A stretch of DNA of 64,000 nt from Arachis hypogaea (lineage: Eukaryota > Streptophyta > Magnoliopsida > Fabales > Fabaceae): contig NC_092045.1 in assembly GCF_003086295.3 (NCBI RefSeq), positions 27,570,022 to 27,634,021 of the forward strand, given 5' to 3'. The translations under genes were made by a program, and so were the position numbers. A model generated the notes under the pieces. That model saw only the letters and a program-made list of their open reading frames with translations. It made no database searches and was not told the origin of the DNA. Below, in pieces: positions 1 to 11,159 of this stretch; within the stretch, counting starts at the first letter, position 1; each line of letters opens with the position of its first letter.

Positions 1-660
1 TAATTCAGGAAGCTATAACGGAGGGACGTTTGAAATTCGATGATGGAAAGAAGGAAATGAAGGTGGATGTTGATCCTTTTGATGCGGATGCTAGTTTCAT
101 TGAATCGTGTTTCGGAGTGAACATGGTTGGCATGTCTTATGTCTTTGATGTGGCTCTTGATGATTTTGACTCACAAGTTTGAGCTGTGTATCCTTGAGCA
201 GGAGATGGCCTACTAGACTTTTTAGTATAGCAAAAGATTAAAGATCGGGACGTGTCTTTATGTCCACGCTGTAATGCTATATTCGATACTAAAGCTGCAT
301 CAATTTTTGAAAAAGAGAGGATGAAGAAGGAGTTAGCTCATAAAGAGGAGCAAGCTCGCTAAAGACAGCCAATTCGGAATATGGAGGGGCAAAGTTCTAA
401 GGCCTCTCAATCAAATGTGGTTGCACCTTTGAGCCGATCTCAGACTATAGGTGTTCAATGGATTTGGAATTGTCAGAAATTCTAGAATCGAGATGCTCTC
501 TATCGACGGAAACCACAGTGGGGACATTGAGGACCTAGTAGAAATTAGTTTCCCTATCACCGTGGTCGAGCCAAAGAATATCCCAGGGGTAGGGGTAGAA
601 GAAATCTCAATCAAAATAAAAAGCCTCAAGCAGACATAAGCAAGGGGGCAACGCCTTCTA
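1..660 (+). pseudogene. gag C-terminal region of gypsy remnant, broken
   Basis: Conceptual translation from base 1 gives an acidic stretch (ITEGRLKFDDG, then DPFDADASFIES) of the kind found between gag and protease in plant gypsy elements. A zinc-finger-like CPRCNAIFD at about 270 and a K/E-rich tail follow. Stops interrupt it near 180 and 360, and reading frames shift near 470. No intact zinc knuckle was seen. It forms one decayed unit with the protease and reverse transcriptase pieces downstream. Confidence 0.55.
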
Positions 661-728
661 TGCATTCCTGAATTGTCTTTCTTTCTGATGGAGAGACGTG
701 CCCAAAGGAAATACTATCTCCTGCAAAG

Positions 729-1407
729 ATGGAGAAAGGCAAGGTAATAGAACATTCTTCGGGAGTCAATAAAGGAAAGGAAGTTGATTTGGATGAAGAG
801 TACTTCGAGGAAGGAGATGATGAGATGGTTGGAACGATTTCGATTATTCCAACTGAGTATCTGGGGGAATATGAAGGTGATCCAGAGGAAGACTATGACA
901 TGGAGGTCGAAGAGGCTTTCTCCTTCATCCGATATGAGGATGAACTGGGTAGTTTTCTAAGGCCTACCGAAAAGCAGAAATCTCATCTCCGCCCACTCCA
1001 TATCACCACTACTCTGAGTGGCATTAAAGTAAATAAAGTGCTGACTGATGGTGGTGTGAAAATCAGTCTCTTACCTGAGAGAATGCTACTGAAGGTTGGA
1101 AAGCATCCTGATTACCTGGTCCCCACTAACATTGCTGTAACAGACTTTAGTGGTTCTTCGACTCCAGCAAAAGGTCTGGTTACTTTAAGGATATAGGTTG
1201 GATTATCCGAATGAAACACTGTGTTCATGGTGGTGCCATCGAAAGCAAGTTACAATGCTTTGTTGGGGTGAGATTGGATCTACGGTGTTGGAGCTGTACC
1301 TTCTACTGTGCATCAAAGTGTCCTTCTTTGGACGGAGGATGGCAAGCCTGAAGTCATTAAGACAGATTCAAATCTTTATGTCAAACAGCTGCATGTTGAT
1401 TTCATGA
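729..1407 (+). pseudogene. retroviral-type aspartic protease region, broken
   Basis: An open stretch of 155 codons (729-1196) carries an acidic leader and then VLTDGGVKISLLPERML, the active-site neighbourhood of a gypsy-type aspartic protease. The usual D-S/T-G triad is D-G-G here. The downstream flap-like part (SSTPAKGLVTLRI) runs into a TAG at 1194, and further homology continues in other frames to about 1,400. The enzyme would normally cut the Gag-Pol precursor. With stops on both sides this copy is not functional. It sits directly before the reverse transcriptase, the standard pol order. Confidence 0.6.
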
Positions 1408-1563
1408 TGTATAGCCCTAAATTGAAACCTTTGAATGTTGAAAGGACGTTGAACTCTTACAATTGTGAAGGTTGTTACTTGTCTTTGGAGGGTTTAACGG
1501 TGAAGCTGCGCTACCCACAGTTGAATGTGAGCTCAACTGGCTGGGATTGTCTCTCTTAAGGGT

Positions 1564-2954
1564 TTGCTAAAGGATTGCTTTATGGGCCAGGTTCAGGATG
1601 TTTCAGATTACCTGGTAACTTTACATAATTATTTAAGTAATTCTCTTTTTGTAGGAAATAAGAGTGGTTCTTCTGATGAAATGGAATCATGTAATAATAC
1701 AAGTTCTGTTACTTGTAGTTTCAACTCGATATCATCGATCAAGTTTAGTCATGGTTTAAATTGTTCTTCTTTATGTAATACAAGTGATGTTGCAAGTCAA
1801 ATTGCTGATCTAATAGTAGAGGTACATTGTACTGAGAATCAAGTTGACATTAATTTAGTAAATGATCAAGTATATTCTATTCCCAATGAATCAATTGATT
1901 TCTCCTTTGATTGCATCTATGATCTAAAACCTTTAGGTTTTGAAAAACATTCTGTAAAATATGAGGAACATTTCAAAGGGTTTAAATCTCAAGATCCCTT
2001 AGAAGAAATTAATTTGGGGACTTATGATGACTTTCGAATCACTTATATCTGTAAAGATATTGTTGATCCTTTTCGAATTAAACTTTTCCATCTTTTACAT
2101 AAATTTAAAGATTATTTTGCTTGGGATTATCATGAGATGCATGGTCTCGATCGTTCTCTCGTAGAACATCAATTAGTATTAAAACCAAATGCTCGACCTG
2201 TAAAGCAAACTCCACGTCGTTTTGCTCCAAAAATCAATCAAAAGATTAAAGAAGAAATAGAACGCTTGATTAAAGCAAAATTTATTCAAACTGCACGTTA
2301 TGTTGAATGGGTTTCAATTGTTCCTGTGATGAAGAAAAATGGGAAGTTAAGAGTATGCATTGATTTTCGAGACTTGAATATTGCTACTCCAAAGGATAAA
2401 TACTTTATGCCGATTTCAGATATGTTGATCGATTCTGCAGCGGGAAACGAAATTTTTAGTTTTATGGATGGTTATTCAGGATATAACCAAATCTTCATTG
2501 TAGAAGATGATGTGTCCAAAACCGCTTTTTGTTGTACTGGGGCATTAGGCACTTATGAATGGGTGGTTATGCCTTTTGGTTTGAAAATACTGGTTCAACA
2601 TACCAACGGGCGATGAATACTATATTTCATGAGTATATTGGGAGATTTATGGAGGTGTATATCGATGATGTTATGGTTAAATCGATTTCAGTGAATCAAC
2701 ATATTGATCACTTGAGGAAGGCATTTGTTACCATGAGGAAGAAAGGATTAAAGATGAATCCTTTAAAATGTGCTTTTGGTGTGTCGGCTGGAAATTTTCT
2801 AGGTTTTGTTGTTCATAAAAAGGGGATTGCAATCGATAAAAGCAAGGCTGATGCGATTTTGGCATTATCTGCACCAAAATCGAAAAAAGAAGTGCAATCT
2901 TTCTTGGGGAAAGTTAATTATCTCCGAAGGTTCATTTCGAATCTTTCTGATTGA
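1564..2954 (+). pseudogene. reverse transcriptase of gypsy remnant, one frameshift
   Basis: Open frame 1564-2616 carries a spacer followed by the RT palm and fingers: QTPRRFAPKINQKIKEEIER, then GKLRVCIDFRDLN, FMDGYSGYNQI and VVMPFGLK. The reading then moves to the next frame at about 2,588, where an A-run looks one base short. The second frame (2559-2954) supplies TYQRAMN, the catalytic YIDD (about 2,659) and FLGKVNYLRRFI. The next codons (2955-3060) read as the RT-RNase H connection with in-frame stops. Domain order is normal and RNase H and integrase are absent. Confidence 0.85.
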
Positions 2955-3060
2955 ACTCGAGTGTTTGCACCTTTAGTAAAACTAAGGAATGATTCACAGT
3001 TCGAATGGAGAAATGAGCACTAACAAGCATTTGATTTGATCAAGGATTATTTATCTGTGA

Positions 3061-3751
3061 TAAACTATTCAAGATTATTCACAATCCTACACCACAGAGT
3101 AATGAAAAATCGCAGTTCACAGATTAACTAACAACAATGACAGTTAAAAGAAATACCCAGAAGAGAGCAAACTGAGCAGTGGGCACACAGGGGGACATGG
3201 CACAACTGGAGGGGCTGACGCGGCTGAAGAGGAGGAGAGAGGTAGAACAGAACTAGTGCCAGCGGGACAGTGCTACATAAGGGAGGCAGGAGGCGAGACC
3301 AGTTGCAGCAACGACGGTGGCTGCGCAATGTAGGCAGCTTGCAGAAGTTGCGACGGCTACCTTAGCAGGGCGGTGGCTGGACAAAAGAGAGGGAGTGATG
3401 GAGGAGATTGATGAGAGGAAGGAGATAGAGAATGAAACTGTGAGATAGACGAGGCACGAGGGTGCTGTTGAGCGTTTTTGACTTTGATAGTTTGGTTAGG
3501 GTTACTCTCCTCTAAACCAAATGGCGGAGTTTTGGACTTTTGGGAGAAAATCGGCCAGGTCCCAATTTGGTTTGATCGATCGACTACAGTTTCTAAATCT
3601 TTCGGTTATAGTATCAAACTGATTTGTTGTTTCCACCTGTTCACGGTTTGATCGGCCGGTTTGAACTGGTATTCAGAACCTTGCATTACTGTAATAGCTA
3701 AAAGAGAATATCTATATATTTATACAAACTTACCTTTTTATTTTATAATTC
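3061..3751. other. unassigned stretch with gene-like minus strand and transposon-like edge
   Basis: No intact gene seen. On the minus strand 3,130-3,470 is pyrimidine-rich and codon-like, similar in style to plant 5' leader or first-exon DNA, but holds only a 66-codon open frame. The right part ends in a run of CCGGTTTGA-type words and GGTATTCAGAACC (about 3,640-3,685). This resembles the end of a hAT-like non-autonomous element, but no partner terminus was found to its left. Confidence 0.3.
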
Positions 3752-3796
3752 ATATATATATATATATATATATATATAATGTTTAATATTGTTGAC

Positions 3797-3848
<52 letters not shown>
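3752..3848. repeat. (TA)n and (AAT)n microsatellites
   Basis: A TA run occupies 3,752-3,778 and an AAT run of about 17 units occupies 3,797-3,848. They sit about 80 bp outside the left end of the CACTA element. Confidence 0.95.
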
Positions 3849-3958
3849 TTTTATTAATTTAGTTATGAAGTATACTTGGAACTTAACATATGTTTAATTA
3901 TTTATGTACTTAATTTAAGTATATTTTTTTCACTACAAAAAAGGCCTATGGTCACGGT

Positions 3959-4518
3959 TAGGGGTGGAAACAGGCCAGGCCAGGCCAGGCTTTGCTTTAA
4001 ACAGGCCTGCCCTGTCATACAGTTGATTGGCCTGAGCCTGGCCTGCAGCCTGTTATAGGCTCTTTATAAAGTACTAGGCCTGGCCTCTTATTCAGCTTGG
4101 CCTGGCCTGAAGCCTGTTAAAAGGCCTGATAATTTTTTTTTACAAAATAAAAATATTATTTAAAAAAATTATTTTTTAATAAAAATTGTTATATGTAATA
4201 TGTCATATATTTAATATTTATAAAAAATTTTAAACTTCTAACATATTTAAAATATACAAAAATATTTAAAATAAAATATAATAAATTTAAAATATCTCAT
4301 AATTTTATTAATAATAAATTTTTATTTATATATTTAATTATATTTTAACAGGCCCAGGCAGGCCTGACAGGCCTATAAGGCTAATTAGTAAGCCTGAGCC
4401 TGGCCTATTAATGTATTAAGGCTTTTAAAAGAGCCTGAACCTGTACCTATTTTATAACAGGCCAGGCCAGGCCAGGCTGCAGGCCCCTGGCAGGCCGCCT
4501 GGCCTTTTTCCACCCCTA
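3959..4518. mobile_element. hAT-type MITE nested in CACTA left end
   Basis: Termini are TAGGGGTGGAAAC at the left and TTTTTCCACCCCTA at the right, an inverted repeat. The flanks are an exact 8 bp duplication GTCACGGT (3,951-3,958 and 4,519-4,526), which is the hAT signature. The arms are rich in the word CAGGCC and its complement, and the middle is AT-rich with no coding potential. It landed inside a CACTA subterminal repeat, so it is younger than the CACTA insertion or at least than that repeat. Confidence 0.93.
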
Positions 4519-5204
4519 GTCACGGTAAAAAACCGTGACCATAGCTAGTGAAAAGGGTGACCATAGATCTATGGTCACGGTTTTGGACCTATGGTTACGG
4601 TTTTTTACCGTGGCCTATTTCGCCGTAGCCATAGGTCTATGGTCACGGTTTTTTTACCTATGTTATAATTTTCAAATTCTGACATTTTAGGCCACGGTTT
4701 TTAACCGTGACCATAGCTTCTATGGTCACCATTCCTTAAAACCGTGACCATAGCCTTGTCTATGGTCACCCCTCCTTAATACCGTGACCATAGCCTTATC
4801 TATGGTCACGGTTTTTGCCGTGACCATAGCTCTATGGTCACCCCACCTTAAAACCGTGACCATAGCCCCATCTATGGTCACGGTTTTGGCCATGACCATA
4901 GACTCTATGGTCACCCCTCCTTAAAACCGTGACCATAGCCTTATCTATGGTCACGATTTTGGCCGTGACCATAGCCTCTATGGTCACCCCTCCTTAAAAC
5001 CATGACCATAGCCCTATCTGTGGTCACAGTTTTTCACCGTGACCATAGCCTCTATGGTCACCCCACCTTAAAACCGTGACCATAGCCTTATCTATGGTCA
5101 CGGTTTTTCACTGTGACCATAACTTATCTATGGTCACCCCACAAAACCGTGACCATAGCCTTATCTGTGGTCACAGTTTTTACCGTGACCATAGCCTATT
5201 TTGT
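4519..5204. repeat. left subterminal repeat array of CACTA element
   Basis: Dozens of copies of CTATGGTCACGG and its complement CCGTGACCATAG alternate, so most neighbouring copies form inverted pairs able to fold into hairpins. A variant spacer CACCCCTCCTTAAAA separates many pairs. The short open frames here (for example 4,726-4,914) are products of the repeat and not genes. Confidence 0.9.
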
Positions 5205-7159
5205 TTTATGAGATTTATTTTTTTAAGCATAATCACATCCCAAAATGATGATAATTACAAAATAAATCTAAAAATAAAAAAGATAATCAACAATTAAGAT
5301 AAGTTGTAATTAAAGTAACCAGCTAACATATCAATATAGTTGAGTGAATACACTTGTCTCAATCTTAGTTTTATACAGTGATATATACACTAACACTAAA
5401 TAGACACTATTAACAGAATTGTTCCACAGGCGTAAGAGCAATACAACTTAGACTCTGCTAGGATAGATTGTTTCTGGTATCGCTATTCTTTCTTCTCAAC
5501 GCTCAAGAACTTTTGTTTCAACCACTTTACCATTTGAAAGCTCAGCACCTGCTTCATTAACATGCAAAATAAAGTCACATTATACATAAACACCTACATT
5601 TATTCTTCTTCAACTTAGGAAAAAAACATATCATAAAAATATATATACATCACAAAATAAAACAAAAGAATCAGAATTTTAGTGGGATGAAATAGAATGA
5701 ATCAATTTCATTATGAACCATTCCATTACAAAATTTAACCATTCAAATCGAACCATTCTAAGTTGTAAATTTAATTTAATTTCTTTCTAATTTAATTTAA
5801 TTCACCTATATCAAAACATAATATTATCATGAACATGCAGAAGAAGGATGTCAATCAACCACAACAAGAATTGTAATAATTAGTGCCAACAGAGAATCTC
5901 AGAGGAAAGAGGGATCTTCTACAGTTTACACTACATATAAAGAAACCTGTTGCATAATATTTGCATCTCTGCTTCCCTCCTCATATTTAGAACTTGTAGT
6001 CAGCATTGGAAAATTTGTCACTAGCCTCCCATTCAGTTTAGTTTAGTGTTTAGCAGTTTGATTTAATTTAGTCTTCTACAACTATTTACATTATTCAGAA
6101 TGGGGTGTTTGAAACAATTTTCTGAAGTATAATCTTTATATTTTTACTTCATGGAATCTCACTACAATTTTCTGAAGTATAAAGCTCCAGCCATCCACTG
6201 TATAAAGCTATGAAAGGAAGTCAACATAAATATGAACTTCTAAAATAGTATTAACTTTGATTTTAATTTGACATTCAGCATAACAAATGAAGCACATGCC
6301 CCATGGCGCAAGTTGAGGTGATGCCAATCCAACACAGAGTGACAGAGAGAGCCAACAAATTTTACTTCTACCAACAAATTCTGCTCATTGATCATTTTTA
6401 ACAACAAACTCAACTATAATTTTTCAATCTAAAGTAGCAAACAATATTGAAAAAGAAAGAATTTACAGACTGAAATTAACTTAGCTTGTATATATGTGAA
6501 GTATTTAACTTAAGAAACTAAACATGGCATACTTGAACATACAAAATCGTTCAACAAACTTTAGGGATTATGTCAATTAAATAAATAAACTTTGCGTATT
6601 GAATTTGGATTGCAATAGAATATTAATTTTCAGTCACTTCACTTAATCAAAATTTCGTGCATGAAACCTACTTCATGTGTAATTGTGTACTAATGATTTA
6701 CATCAACAAAATTGAAAAAAAAATTACTCAGTGATATATTCAGCATCAAATTCAATTTACAGCAATAAATTCTACTTCTACCAACAAATTATACTCATTG
6801 ATCATTTTTAACAACAAACTCAACTATAATTTTTTAATCCAAATCATTATTAACTCATGTACATGAAAAATAGGAGCCACATCTTCATTAGTTACATCAG
6901 TAATCCATGAATTGAAGGCAATAACTTCAACAAAATCAATAATAAAATAGCTAAATGATAACGAAATCAATAACTCTTGTCTTATTGTCAAATTGGACCA
7001 CCAAATTTTTCTATTCTCAGAACTTAAATCTAAAACCACTGTTAAATGACTAAAGTATTCAGTACTTTGACAAATCTGAAATTAATTGTAGAACTCCATT
7101 TTATTGTAGGATCTGAGATGTGATAAGTATGCAATGAACAAGAAGCAAAATAGTAAAAA
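5205..7159. other. CACTA interior, AT-rich, one exon-like segment
   Basis: Mostly AT-rich with no long frames. On the minus strand, about 5,490-5,560 reads like a short exon (AELSNGKVVETKVLER, then a stop) preceded by an AG acceptor-like sequence. The words ACCAACAAATT and TTTTTAACAACAAACTCAAC occur twice (about 6,360-6,420 and 6,780-6,835), a short internal duplication. I do not recognise the source of the exon-like piece. Confidence 0.35.
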
Positions 7160-7720
7160 GTTAGCATCATGTCTTGAAGACTAAAGAGGTTGGCAATGTC
7201 AGTGAGGTGAGCCAAGGAGGAAATGGTGGAAGGAAGTTCTTCCAGAGAGACCCTTTCCTTGAAGACGCAGCGACGACGAGCTCGAGAAATGACAGGTATG
7301 AACGGTGGTGTGGGCAACGCCTCCTTCTCCTCGCGGAACATTCCTTCTCCTCTCTGGCCATGGCGTTCCTCTCTCCTCCACCAAGTTCAACGGCGATGGC
7401 ACACCCCGCAGCAGCCCCAACAGCGACGACGACGAGGTGTAGCGGCACAAGCAGCGCCCCCTTCTCCGTGGCGTGCTTCCTTCTCCCCCTGTCCTTCTCT
7501 CTTCCCGATCTCTCTTCCTCTCCTTTGGCGTGTGACAGCAGTGGCGCTCCTCATAGCTCCATGAACGGCGACGGTAGCTGGGCAGATTCTCCCTTCTCCG
7601 TTCTTCTCTTCTCTCTCGGCGTGGGTGAGTGCTTCGCGGGTGAGGAAAAAAGTTGCCCGTGTGTGTTGTGTGAAGAGGGAGTGTGCGTATGCGTGAGTGA
7701 AAAAGGGCAGTAAGAGGAGT
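7160..7720 (-). pseudogene. captured gene-like GC-rich segment inside CACTA
   Basis: The region is sharply richer in GC than its surroundings and has overlapping open frames in several phases on both strands. On the minus strand it has the look of a plant gene 5' leader and first exon: pyrimidine-rich CTCTC runs, then CGTCGTCG-type codons near 7,400-7,450, then an exon-like end near 7,180. The frames are low in complexity (Arg, Ser, Pro rich), which makes any product call unsafe. It may be a transduplicated host gene fragment, as known for CACTA elements. No gene identity can be given. Confidence 0.35.
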
Positions 7721-8260
7721 TAGGATTAGGGTTTTTGGGTTTTAATTTGGGAATAAGGATTTGAGTAACTTTAATAAACATTAGGGAATAAAGTAGTTAT
7801 TAAAAATTAAATTCTATCACAATAAAATTATTTTAAAAGTATCATTTTATTTAATTAATTTATTAATTAATTTTTTAAATAAGTATTTTAATTTAAAAGT
7901 TGAGGTAATTAAATAATTTTTTATTTATAAAGTTAATTAAAAATTTTAATTATTTAATTTAAATTATATATAATTTTTTATTTTTAATTACTAAAATCTT
8001 AAATTTTAATTAAGCAAAAATCTAACTTATTAATTTCAAAATAAACAAAAATATCTAATTGTAATTGAAAATTATAAATTTAATTTAATTTAAAATTCAA
8101 AATCTCATAACTTTGATTTATTTAGTTTTTAGTAAAGACAGCTTTTTGAGCAATGAGGACACGGCGGGTGACAAGAGATGAGCACGATGACCCATGACGT
8201 GCGACGAACGACGCAGAGAAGCTTGTGATTCGTGAGTGTACAGAGGGGTTGGACAACCTC

Positions 8261-9310
8261 CTAAAACCGTGATCATAGATACTTTTAAGTCACTCTCCAA
8301 AACCGTGACCATAAACCCTTTTAGGTCATCCTTTGTAAAACTGTGACCATAGGCTCTTTTAGGTCATCCCTCAAAACCGTGACTATGGATGTCGTTTGGT
8401 GACGGTGAAAAACCGTGACCATAAACTGTTTTAGGTCACCCCTAAAACCGTGACCATAGACCCCTTTAGGTTACCCCCTAAAATCGTGACTATAGACCAT
8501 TTTAGGTCACCCTTCTGAAAAACCGTGAGCATAGATTCTTTTTGGTCACTGTAAAAAACCGTGACCATAGACCCTTTTAGGTCACCCCCTAAAACCGTGA
8601 CCATAGATCATTTTAGGCCACCCCTCAAAAACGTGACAATAGACCCCTTTAGGTCACCCTCCAAAACCGTGACCATAGACTCTTTTAGGTCACCCTTCCA
8701 AAAAATCGTGACCATAAACCCTTTTTGGTCACTGTAAAAAATCGTGACCATAGACCCCTTTAGACCACCCTCTAAAACCGTGACCATAGACCCTTTTAGG
8801 CCACCCCCAAAACTTTGACCATAGACCCCCTTTAGGTCACCCTCCAAAACGGTGACCGTAGACCCTTTTAGCTCACCATTTTTTGAAAAACCGTGACCAA
8901 AGCCCTTTTTAACCGTGACCATGGACCCCTTTAGGTCACCTCCAAAACCGTGACCATAGACCCTTTTAGGCCGCTCCCCAAAACCGTGACCATAAACCCT
9001 TTTAGGCCACCCCCCCAAAACCATGACCATAAACCCTTTTAGGTCACTCTTTTTTGAAAAACCGTGACTATAGACCTTTTTTGGTCATTGTAAAAAATCG
9101 TGACCATAGACCCCTTTAGGCCACCCCTCAAAACCGTGACTATAGACCTTTTTAGGCCACCATTTTTTAAAATCCGTGACTATAGGTACTCTTTGGTCAC
9201 CCTTTCTAAAAAAATTTTGACCATAGTTTTTTTTTGTTACCCTAAAAAACCGTGACCATAAAAGATATATGATCACGATTTTTTACCGTGACCAAAAAAA
9301 CCGTGGCCAT
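8261..9310. repeat. right subterminal repeat array of CACTA element
   Basis: Tens of copies of a unit of about 35 bp, CCGTGACCATAGACCC followed by TTTTAGGTCACC, nearly all in one orientation. This differs from the left array, where copies alternate in orientation. The repeat opens long frames on the minus strand (8,608-9,030) with a repeating GLKGSMVTVLEG-like pattern. These are a by-product and not a gene. Confidence 0.9.
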
Positions 9311-9330
9311 AAATCCAAAATGTTGTAGTG

Positions 9331-11159
9331 TTTATTGATACTTTAAATATTTCTAATAGTATGTTTGGTAATTTAGTTTTCATGTTAGTACATATATTAA
9401 AATGGCTTAAAAAATAAAAAGAATTGAAATGGTGTTTCAATGTTTATTTTCGAAACACAGATAAATAGATTAAATAAACACGATTTTGACACTAACGTTT
9501 TGCTAGTGAATCAATACGCTTTTTCTTTAGTTTGTTAATAGAGAAATAATTTAAATACACAATTAATTAATAATTATTATATTTTTATACTGATTTTAGA
9601 AGTATTTCGTATATAAATAGTGTTTTTATATGAATAGATTTTGTATATAAATTTTTAAATTTTCTTCTAATTAAATAAGATAGGAAAAATAAATAAATTT
9701 AATAACATTTATAAATAAGTAATTTTTAGATAATATTAGCCAATTCTTATATTGATTTTGTTCACATAATAACAATTTATTCTTTTAATCTTATTTTTTT
9801 AATTCAAATTTATTTATTTTATATATTTTACATGTTAAGTAACTTAAAATATTTTATTTTTTTATAATTTTTTTAATTATTAATATTAAATTTATAATTT
9901 TAAAAATAAAAATATAAAATTAATTTTTTAAACTCAATAAAAAAGTAACTTAACAGACACAGTCTGTTGAACCGTTAATAAAAAGATAAAGCCAATTAAG
10001 TGTGTTATATATCTAATTAATTTATTTTTAAAAAAGCTAATAACAAAAATAGAAGAATTAGTATTGATTTTTTCCCACACAATACATTTGTTTTTCAAAA
10101 CCGTTTTTCACCGGATCTATATTTTAAATATTTTATGTATGATAAGGTAGGTTATGTTAAATAATCTATATTATATGACTCCAATTTATAAACATGTCAT
10201 ATTTTATTACTGACCGAATTCGAACCAAATAAAAAATAAAACCAAATATTTATATTTACTTTTATCATATCTCGATGATATTATAATTGTTCTTGCAAAA
10301 GAAAAATAAGTTTAATAAAAAAATTCATATAAAAAAATTGATATAATTTTTTTAATAACAAATTTTTTATTGAAATATGTTACTTTACTATATTTAAAAT
10401 ATATTATTTAGAATTAATTATATTATTTTAAATAATATATATTATTCAAAAGAACATTTAAAATTTAATATTTTGTATTAATAATATTATTAAAAAGATA
10501 TTATTAGTTTTTCTTAAAATAACAATTTTTTTGTTCATCAAATAATATGGCAACAAAATTTTTTTATATAACTGGGTCTACTAAATAAATATTATATTCA
10601 TTTATTTCATGTAAAATAAATAATGTTTGAAAAAGTTAATTACATAATTTTATCTTAGTAAATTATAATGAGCGAATAAAATACAATGTTGCGTATATAT
10701 TTCTTTTCCTTACAAGAAAGAAGTACTCTTCATTATATATTAAATAGAATAATTATTTATTAGGTTTATTCTTATACAAATAAAAATTTCTCTTAGTTTT
10801 ATATCTATAATATTTTATATCAATTAGCTTCAAATTTTAATCACTTTTTGAATAAATTAATAAAAAAATAATATGAATAATTGTTTAAATATAATTTTAT
10901 TTTAAATTTTGATTCTGTTACCACTTATGTTAACGTTGGGATACTTTAAAATAAAAGATAATAAACTTGTTGTAACGGTCATGTATTATGTACTTTGACT
11001 ACTTAGTGGACAACATCATAACTTTGCATACATAAAAATCTCTTAACCATAAAAAATATTTTCATTCCCGTTAATATTATTGATAATTGACTATTACCCT
11101 CTTAAAAATGAAAATTGACAATAATATCTCCAAGTATATCGATAAAAGCATCAATGATA
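9331..11159. other. AT-rich intergenic DNA, nothing recognised
   Basis: Very AT-rich, with many short A and T runs and no open frame above 60 codons that looks coding. No terminal repeats or target duplications were found. Confidence 0.6.

Larger units (their letters stand above)
1..3060 (+). mobile_element. Ty3/gypsy retrotransposon remnant, left end outside window
   Basis: Decayed gag-pol of a Ty3/gypsy LTR element read on the plus strand: end of gag, protease region, reverse transcriptase, and the first residues of RNase H. Stops and frameshifts occur throughout, so it cannot make an intact polyprotein. No LTR is visible in the window. The coding signal stops at about 3,060, early in RNase H, so the 3' half of pol and the 3' LTR are missing. 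The reverse transcriptase resembles the Tat/Ogre-type plant lineage, but lineage placement is inference. Confidence 0.85.
3931..9330. mobile_element. CACTA (En/Spm-type) DNA transposon, 5.4 kb, non-autonomous
   Basis: The left end reads CACTACAAAAAAGG and the right end TTGTAGTG, so both termini are CACTAC in inverted orientation. The direct flanks are TTT on both sides (3,928-3,930 and 9,331-9,333), the 3 bp target duplication expected for CACTA elements. Inside each end are dense subterminal repeats built on GGTCACGG/CCGTGACC. These are the kind of sites bound by the element's own regulatory protein in better-known CACTA systems. No transposase (TnpD-like) frame is visible. The interior instead carries gene-like DNA. 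Outer length is exactly 5,400 bp including one nested hAT MITE. Confidence 0.92.

Noticed and set aside
4519..5204. Regularly spaced palindromic repeats reminiscent of a CRISPR array
   Set aside because: The window is plant nuclear DNA, spacers are themselves repeated, and the block lies inside CACTA ends with a TTT duplication.
8608..9276. Minus-strand frames with a regular GLKGSMVTVLEG repeat
   Set aside because: They come from in-phase CACTA subterminal DNA repeats, vary with spacing and have no independent coding signal.
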